Source: Perca fluviatilis (taxonomy: Eukaryota; Chordata; Actinopteri; Perciformes; Percidae). From it: a stretch of 64,000 bases of DNA. Both the position numbers and the translations under genes were made by a program. Location of the stretch: contig NC_053114.1 in NCBI RefSeq assembly GCF_010015445.1, positions 33,942,025 to 34,006,024 of the forward strand. The letters are read 5' to 3'. The notes beneath the pieces were generated by a model. That model worked only from the letters and a program-made list of their open reading frames with translations, was not told the origin of the DNA and searched no databases. Shown in pieces: positions 56,951 through 64,000 of this stretch; the stretch's first letter is position 1; every line of letters starts with the position of its first letter.

Positions 56951-57333
56951 AGCTTAACTCTCGCCAAAATGCAACCTAGGGTATTTTTGTAAATATACCC
57001 GAGTCAAACTTTCGTTTAAAAGCATAATTAGGACGGAAACGCCACTTTTAAGATTTACCGTATATACCCGACTCTTTTTGACTGGCTAGATGGACTGCGA
57101 CTGGAAAAACCAACAGCTATAGTGAGTTGTTAAAACCTTTCTTTTTAGTAAACTCTGTGTACAAAAACCGTGTTCTCAATTCTCAAGTTCATGTGTAGAG
57201 CCCCTGGTGATACTTCGAAAACGAGAATACGGGCAATCTTAAAAGTGCCGTTTCCGTCCCAATTATGCTTTTAAACGAAAGTTTGACTCGGCTATATTCA
57301 CAAAAAGGTTGCATTTTGGCGAGGGTTACGCTT
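56951..57333. mobile_element. 383-bp MITE with about 100-bp inverted repeats
   Basis: Left arm 56951-57056 and right arm 57237-57333 are reverse complements through CTCGCCAAAATGCAACC, GAGTCAAACTTTCGTTTAAA, AGCATAATT and CACTTTTAAGATT. TTAA follows the right end (57333-57336), but the left neighbour is ACGG, so the target duplication is not intact. No coding capacity. Confidence 0.85.
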
Positions 57334-57339
57334 TAAAGA

Positions 57340-59935
57340 CACTGTGCTGAGGAGAACTGCAGATTTGGATGATAATTCTCCGTGGGTTTGTCAGTATGAG
57401 TAAGCCCTTTGACATACGTGTGGTTATTTGATCCATTGTAAATATAAAAAAATATTTATCACGGAACCTTTTTAAGCAACTAAAACTACTTGATTAAGGT
57501 TAAGGAAAGATCACCTACACAGTTAAAAGAGACCAAAATTGACTGTTAGGGAGTGGGATGATCTGTGTCAAAACAAAATGCTTTATACGCCCAAACATCC
57601 AACACTGATCTCCTTTCTAAGTCTTTCTGAGGTGATATTAAAACATTATGCATCACCACCTTTGCAACTGAAGAAAGGGCCGCCATTATTCACACAACTG
57701 CAAGAGGTCACATGTCAGGAAAACATAACAGGTTGTTTTGAGAATTTGAAAAATTGCAATTGCAAATTCAGTCTGCCGAGAAACTCTCATTTTGCAATTG
57801 AAATGGCACACTTCAAAGGGCATGTGTTTCAGTCTATACACCTGTGACTCAACAACAGGCTGACAGATCACATGCAGCAGCATCATTTCCTTTTATATTA
57901 TATATTCGTCATTTCAGGAGTCCTGAAGTTGATGATTTGAATCCATTTAAATTATAATAATCCTATGCTTTTCTTCTACTGCAATCTGTCTATAAACTTC
58001 ACTTGCAAAATAAGAGGTAAACAGTGTTTGTTTCAGGTGCAACATGTACTGTATGTCATTCATTATAAAACAGAGCAGAAAACAAACTGTTTGCACGTAT
58101 TTGTTTTGTGTCTCAGCAAGTAATAGTATTACTCCTGAGAGTTTTCACTCACAGGTATAAATATGACATGACAATCAATATTATTATAATCTAATAAGTT
58201 ATATTTATAAGACAGTATGGACCATCCTCTTATCTGTCACTTTGCCTACCTGTTGCCCCAAAAACCAATAACCCATCCTCCCTTGCTTTGCCATGGTAAT
58301 AAATAATGACACGGCTCCCAAGATAGGTAAATGCCTTTCACAACATATTTTACATTTTTATTATTATTTGAATCTGTGGGAGTGATCTTTTTTTAATAAT
58401 CTCCCCTTGTTCAGATTTGTGAATGTGTAGACAGATCTCTAAATGTGCATACGATTTGTACAGATTCTGAAAATATGTACTCAAAAACTCAATGTAAATG
58501 TAGTTTTATTGTTCATATATTAGAAAAAACGGATGATTCTTCAGTTCCACTTCAGGTACGCCGCTACATTGGCAGTTTTTACATTGGACTTCTGCTACTT
58601 TCCTGCCATGCCTAAAAATGTGCTGTGTGGCCATCTGTCTCTAACGTAGGTTTTTTTTTCCCACCAAGGCTAACAGAATTTCCTCTGCCACAGGGGAGCA
58701 TCCAAAACAATGAGAGCATGGTGCTATGGTGTGATCATGGTTTGGGTTAAAATAAGTTTGTCATGTAACTTAAGTTACTGTTGAAGGTCAACATTGACTT
58801 GTGGTTTGACTGGGTGAAGGTCCCATGTTTGTTGGACCCATCCATCCACCCCCTACCTCCTCCCTACGGAGACTTTGATTAGTGTGTCCACCACAACAAA
58901 GGATACTCATTAACTTTTCATTTGCATTTGTTTTAGAGAATGCTTTTGCACACAGTTTTGTATGTCATAAAAGCATCTTTTATGCACTCATCTATGTTAA
59001 TAGCACCTGAATATGCAAGCCTGACGAACAGATGGTTTAGAGCCAAATTCTTTCAATGGATCTTTATTTTTAGCTTTTGCCTACCAATAGCTATGCAGTC
59101 ACAATGTTACTAAAAAGTTGTCACATATTCCTCTAGAATGTATTTTATATATTCATTAATTGGATATCTAGTTGCTTTTTGGCACAGGCCTAAATTCTGG
59201 CTAAGAGATTCTTTGGTTGCTTCACTAGTCTCAGCTGAATTGTCCACATTTGATGTCTGCACCGGGGCTACTGTCAGTCCGGTGATGTCAAAGTATTGGT
59301 AACACTTACTGCAAAGTGATTGTTTAGTGCTGAGCAAGACACTACAGCAATCATAACCAATCAGCACAGACACACAACAACAATCTTGTGTGCTGTTACT
59401 CTTCTGACAAGAGGTAATAACGAGAATGAGGATGCTGGAATGATAAACATGGCAAACATTAGATCATGATGACAAGTTAATAATTGAAGGGAATCAAAGT
59501 GGTAGTATAATTTATAAAGTTTATGTAAATTATAACATGGATTCCATCAATGCAGACGTTGACATGTTGAAATTGTTGGCTCCCACCAAATCTTTTAATT
59601 AGAACCAATAAATAACTTGATGATGCCGCTCGTGTCAATGGCGTTGTGACAGTGATGATACTGGTAATGACCGCTATTATGATGACATGCCATAAGCTGT
59701 TCCGAACCCATTTTTTAGCTGATCCACACTGGTTGGATATTCAGTCTGACCTAATGTAACCCCTTAACAGAAAATGGATTTTCCATAAAGAAATTCACAC
59801 TGAACTAAACCCAGGGAATGAGACATGTCGACATGCGTGCCTGAGCACACTCACAGGGAGTCTTTTTCCAGCCTGCAAATGTGATCCACCCAGTCATGCT
59901 TTGATGATCAGAGACACTTACACAGTCCTTTATTT
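57340..59935. other. Non-coding stretch, nothing recognised
   Basis: AT-rich. The ORFs at 57539-57886 have no domain. About 58240-58340 is of balanced composition and may be conserved, with no further support. Confidence 0.4.
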
Positions 59936-60252
59936 CAGGGATGCACCAAATCCAGGATTCGGCTTTGGATTCAGCCGAATATTGGGCTTTTTGACAGAGT
60001 TCAGTTTCTGCCGAACCTTACAATTTTTTTCCACCGAACCGAACCCTATGCTTGCACTACGCGCGCTACGCTGGTCGACGTAATGACGCCACCATTGATT
60101 ACGGGAAGGTCTTTATGTAGGTGGACCGTTCAATGCAGTAGGCTTGGAGAAAGAAAAAGTGTTGTTTGGCAGTACTTTCAGTCAAAAGAAGGCGATTCAA
60201 GTCGAGCTACATGTTCAATTTGCAATGCCGATTTGTCTCATGGTGGCAAGGA
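59936..60252 (+). mobile_element. 5' end of a truncated BED-type hAT transposon
   Basis: Starts CAGGGATGCACC, the hAT terminal motif, then the GGATTCGG/GGATTCAGCCGAA subterminal palindromic motifs. It includes the start of a transposase gene and stops abruptly at 60252, where sequence of a different element begins. The right end is absent from the window. Confidence 0.8.
60131..60252 (+). pseudogene. BED zinc finger of a hAT transposase, truncated
   Basis: Reads SVVWQYFQSKEGDSSRATC followed by SICNADLSHGGKD, giving the aromatic W-Y-F start, the C-x2-C pair (ATCSIC) and the GGK of a BED finger. The expected H-x(3-5)-H lies beyond the break at 60252, so the finger is incomplete. BED fingers bind the transposon ends. 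The break coincides with the start of CAGTGTTGGGAAAG. Confidence 0.85.
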
Positions 60253-60345
60253 CCAGTGTTGGGAAAGTTCACTTTCTACATGAACTAGTTCAAGGTTCAG
60301 TTCACAAATTTTAAAATGAACTAGTTCATAGTTCTTTTTTGCCAT
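60253..60345 (+). mobile_element. Terminal fragment of a second hAT-like element
   Basis: CAGTGTTGGGAAAGTTCACTTT is another hAT-like end known from fish, followed by ATGAACTAGTTCA repeated as part of an internal palindrome (AGTTCATGAAC-type). It begins precisely where the BED-type hAT stops. The matching right end was not found, so the inner limit is unknown. Confidence 0.6.
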
Positions 60346-62034
60346 ATTCCCACTGGAAAGTTGTTGTTGCACTAACAAGATAGTATCTTAATTTACGTTT
60401 AGGGTTAATTTACAAAACGATATCTCCATTATTTTCTTATTATGCATAGCAGGTAATAACATAACATTTTAACTAATGTTGGGTTGATTTGAGTAAGTCA
60501 AAATAACTCAACAAAATATTGGTAACATACACAATTTGACTTTATTTAAAATAGATACAATATATATTTCTTTTTGTTGTTGCTGTCAAGATCATATAAC
60601 TCCCATAACTTCGCAACTCATGCTTCAGTCAAACAATGCCATACTGTATAATGACTACAAGTTTCTTTGTGTGGCATGTATTTAACATAGACATAAAACA
60701 AGAGAATCGTAAAGAAAAGAGACCATTAATTAGCAATTATTTAACATTTAGGTGTCACTGCTTCAACCTGCAGTGTGAGAAGTATGATAATATGACTAGC
60801 TATAATATTGGAGTACTACATCATTGAAAAGTTGAGTGTCACACTGCTTCCCACTTTTGGTCCCAACAGAAAAGAGTCATACTGTAATTCACACAGCCAC
60901 AAGAGGTCCTTCTCAGGTAAACACAAACATAATTTAGGTTGTTAGAGGCCTCTGAACAAATGACACAAGCTGTCAAGACACAGAGTCTACAGACAATCAT
61001 AAATGAATAAGAGATGTTACTATAATCTATACTAGTATTCTTTCCTGAGATCAGCTGTATCTAGTCAGCTGCGGTCCTGCTTTCTTTCATCTCAAGCTGC
61101 TTATTCATATTCCACTTTCTGAAGCAGCTCAGTTTCAAGCACCAACGATAATGGGTCTTTTTGATTGCGATGTAATGCGATTTCCTTACAAAGAGGAAAG
61201 GAAATAAATTGTGAAAAAGGTGTCATTGCCCATTTTTGTGCAAGTAACGTGTACGGATGTGAGGTTGTTTTACATCCATTCATCAAAAAGCAGCCCAGCA
61301 GCTGCAGAAGTGGTAATATCTGCTTATCACAGCATCCTGCCCATCATTCAGAGGCTGTTAGTGAGCTAGAGATGCACGGCTTATCTAACCTCCAAAAGAC
61401 ATGACAGACAGCAGCATGAACCAAGGCCGGCTGCTGCAAAACTGTCAAGCCGGTAAAAGGTTCTGCACCAAATTAATTTCCATCACCCAACCTCACCCTT
61501 ACCTCTCAACTCCTTTTCCACTTCTCTTTTATGGCTGCAAAGCTATCGGAGTGTGCAGGTGTTGCAGATCTTGGATATCATGGAGTGTTGTGGGCTTGGA
61601 TCCAGCTCACAATCTTAACTTCATCTCTTTCATATATATTTTGTCATTAATGCAGAAGCAGGTTTTAACCAAAGTGTTTTAACTAGTGTCTCAATATCTG
61701 TCTCAGCCCCTCTCACCCCTCTTCTCTCTCTTTTTTCCGATCCCCAGTCCATCAAACCGTATCGGATGGTGGATCAGAGGGCGAGGTGTTGTCGGTGTTG
61801 CTGCACCATTCACTCAGCAGAGGCAAGATTTGTACCGCTGTTCAGGTGGGGTTTCACACTTTCATGAAATGTCAGTCACACAGTGTCACTCACACTCACA
61901 CTCACAGTAATGGAACACCTATGTGTTCCATTACTGTTAAAAACACGAATGGCTACCATCCACAAAGGCTGGAAACCATTCCTGGTGATGAAAATACATG
62001 CATCCATTGTCAGTGGATGCAAAGCAAGTGAATA
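60346..62034. other. Non-coding stretch, nothing recognised
   Basis: AT-rich to mixed composition. About 61888-61935 has a short inverted repeat around TAATGGAACACCTATGTGTTCCATTA. No exon is recognised. Confidence 0.4.
61908..61935. repeat. Perfect 13-bp-arm palindrome
   Basis: AGTAATGGAACAC and GTGTTCCATTACT face each other around a 2-base spacer, a near-perfect hairpin. It is not followed by a T-run and is not recognised as a gene or known site. Confidence 0.7.
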
Positions 62035-62160
62035 TTACTAACCTGAAGCGCCAGATGGTTTGTACCACAGAACCACACAGGTACTTCAAAAAAATACCTG
62101 GCTGGTGATTGGATGAACCATCTTTCTATCACATCTGCCATTGCTGTTTTAAACAAACAG
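62035..62160 (-). repeat. Possible dispersed repeat fragment
   Basis: CTGAAGCGCCAGATGGTTTG, then ACCTGGCTGGTGATTGGATGA resembles a teleost repeat that I remember only vaguely. Ends are not defined. Confidence 0.3.
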
Positions 62161-62334
62161 TCACACACACACAAGTAAACCACGCCCGTCATGCAAAGCC
62201 CAAATCTCTGGTCAGAAGGCAAAGCACACCTACTTTTAAACATTACGAAAGACTTGGATATCAACAGGTTTTTTGGATATGAGCAAACATCACAACGACA
62301 ACCTTTTTAAGAAGGTCAATGAAGGAATGAGAGA

Positions 62335-62515
62335 GGCTGTGTTCGGTTGAACAAGTCCGCCAGCGGTGGAAATCCTATTTTGCACGGCTGCATGTAAACA
62401 GAAATATTAGTGGAATATTCACTTTCATTAGCCATGCAAACAGCTTAGTCAGAATATTGTCTTTTTGGAATAAGGGCAAAACCCAGAATACTATGTGCAT
62501 ATAAATGTAGTCATT
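62335..62515 (-). repeat. Inverted second copy of the 34314-34510 element
   Basis: Reverse-complemented it contains GACTAAGCTGTTTGCATGGC, TAATGAAAGTGAATATTCCA and TTTACATGCAGCCGTGCAAA, matching 34314-34510 throughout. Confidence 0.75.
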
Positions 62516-63512
62516 GTCACACTACTTCTGCTTTTTCTTCTGAAGGACTGTAAGAGCTCACTTGTCAGGAAAAGTGTCAACATAGTGTTTGAACAAATGA
62601 CTGATACTGTTATTTTTCTGGTCTCAATCCAACGCGCTCATTCATTTCAGCTGTTTGGAAACTCCAATGGTCCGGCACTGTGTTCACTGTGAGAGAATTT
62701 TTTTCTTTGTACACTGAACCACTGCATTTTCAACCTTTCCATGTAGATTTGTCATATGTGGCATTCCCATCTCTCAGTCAGTATGTTGTTTGTTCTGTCC
62801 AACACTCTAATTTGTTGTGTGTGATGAACACTATAGCCTTTAGGGGCTTCTTGCAAGGCTTTAGAGTTTTTGTATTGTTATGTTTCCCTCCAGTGTAAAT
62901 AGCATCACGAGCTAAAACCATATCCATGTCTTCCTCCTATGTATGCACTAGTGGTATAGTGGGAGGAGGGTGTAGAAAGTGAGGAGGCAACAGGAAACCA
63001 GAGCAATGGTCTTTAAACCGTTAATTCATCTTTTCCGATTGGAATATCCGTCCTGAAACAAAGAAGCACTAAGCTTGGCCATCAGGGATTTGGAAGAAGC
63101 GTTTAGGAGTGTGAGGAGGTGTTGGAAGAGGGGAAGTGAGGTAACAAGAGTGAAGAGAGTGTTTTATTTCCCATGGAGCGGTGTTGGAGACAATGGTGTT
63201 CTGAGGAGTGTGCTCTGAGAGAAATTGTATCACCGCCTTTATGTTTTTGCCTTCTGTAAACAGTGCTTCTTATCTAACCTCACCTCCTCCTCTACATCTG
63301 GAAGAGAGAGATCCTTTATTTGCATTTTTATGAGCTGCATTATAAAGCATAGAAAATCTGTTTACACTGCAGCTGTGCTCTGCTTTGTCAATGCATCAAG
63401 TTTAAAAAAATTCAAAAAATTTCAAAACAATTTAGTAAAACTGCATCTCCCTGTGTTTGTGTAACTCTTTTCTCTGTGGGTCTGTCACTTTCTGTTTACA
63501 TTGCAATTAGCA
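62516..63512. other. Non-coding stretch, nothing recognised
   Basis: No exon or known repeat; short ORFs only. Confidence 0.4.
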
Positions 63513-63559
63513 TGTGTGTGTGTGTGCGTGTGCGTGTGCGTGTGCGTGTGCGTGTGCGT

Positions 63560-63599
<40 letters not shown>
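63513..63599. repeat. TG microsatellite with (GTGTGC)n hexamer block
   Basis: C interrupts the TG tract exactly every 6 bp from 63527 to 63569 (eight times), then a pure TG block follows. Regular spacing shows that the six-base unit itself was amplified. Confidence 0.96.
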
Positions 63600-63600
<1 letters not shown>

Positions 63601-64000
63601 GCCACGTGAACGTGGATGTTGGGAAACAAGATGTGGGCGGGTGTCAGCCCGGATTACACCCAATCGGTCTCATCACTCTGGCACCCACACAGCACGAACT
63701 TCTGACGTAATGTAAATAGTCATATGGCCTAGGGATGAAGACTATAGTCATCTTCATCATTACAATTTGTATGATCATAATTTTCCCACCTCAATGCTGT
63801 TGCCCCTTTAGGTCTCTTTTGCAGAATGTAATAACTCTCGACAGAAGAAAGTAGGTTCTGTTGACTGGAAAGAGGGCCACTGAAATGTAATATCACATTT
63901 CTGTGGGCTGTGTCCTTGGCAAGCATTCCATGTCTCATGTGAAACTTCAAATATAGGCATACAATAAACAATGCAATCGTGCCCAAGCAGTCAATTCCAT
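63600..64000. other. Non-coding end of the window
   Basis: No supported feature; the sequence continues beyond the window. Confidence 0.35.

Noticed and set aside
61888..61935. Hairpin at 61908-61935 as a terminator or microRNA precursor
   Set aside because: Thirteen-bp arms are too short for a microRNA precursor, there is no T-run, and intrinsic terminators do not apply to a vertebrate genome.

Overview
The window looks like non-coding DNA from a ray-finned fish, most probably a percomorph teleost. The grounds are the very dense (CA/TG)n tracts, the many short inverted-repeat DNA transposons of kinds I recognise from teleost introns and intergenic DNA, a Tc1-like element, hAT elements, two tRNA-derived SINEs and L2/CR1-type LINE tails. 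I found no host protein-coding exon, tRNA, rRNA or known small RNA gene. The window is most likely intergenic or a large intron. Family names are from memory and no database was searched.

Layout. 1-12 kb: mostly unique sequence with (TG)n and (CT)n tracts, an inverted-repeat unit at 2.39-2.84 kb, a 623-bp foldback element with TA flanks (7614-8236) and a SINE with a 10-bp target duplication (11402-11582). 12-20 kb: a TTAA-flanked element (12515-13284), a long-TIR element (about 13721-14255), and a diverged direct duplication (16556-17033 and 18216-18803). 20-36 kb: a TTAA-flanked element at 22.5 kb, a 907-bp element with a 9-bp target duplication (25913-26819), a small element enclosing telomere-like repeats (29485-29727), a LINE tail inside a broken element (about 30 kb), a second SINE, and a nested pair of TTAA elements (33.2-33.75 kb). 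36-46 kb: a complete but dead Tc1-like transposon (37069-38969) split by a solo-LTR-like insert, an inverted repeat at 40.57-41.89 kb enclosing two tiny palindromic elements, and a second copy of the 22.5-kb element that carries a nested element plus two tandem arrays.

49.7-56.7 kb is the most structured region. A TTAA-flanked element with a 678-bp tandem duplication and a roughly 190-bp tandem array has been split by a complete 4566-bp hAT transposon (51593-56158) with a perfect 8-bp target duplication. The hAT carries a degraded minus-strand transposase (zinc finger, two catalytic Asp motifs and the C-terminal dimerisation motif are all readable) and a 45-bp minisatellite of about 19 units. 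That minisatellite stays open as a 318-residue charged-helix ORF just upstream of the zinc finger. 57-64 kb: a long-TIR element, a truncated second hAT with a BED finger, fragments of families seen elsewhere in the window, and a hexamer-modulated TG tract.

The genes present are all transposon genes and all look broken. The biology visible here is the layering of mobile elements: insertions can be ordered by nesting, and several can be proved by their target-site duplications.
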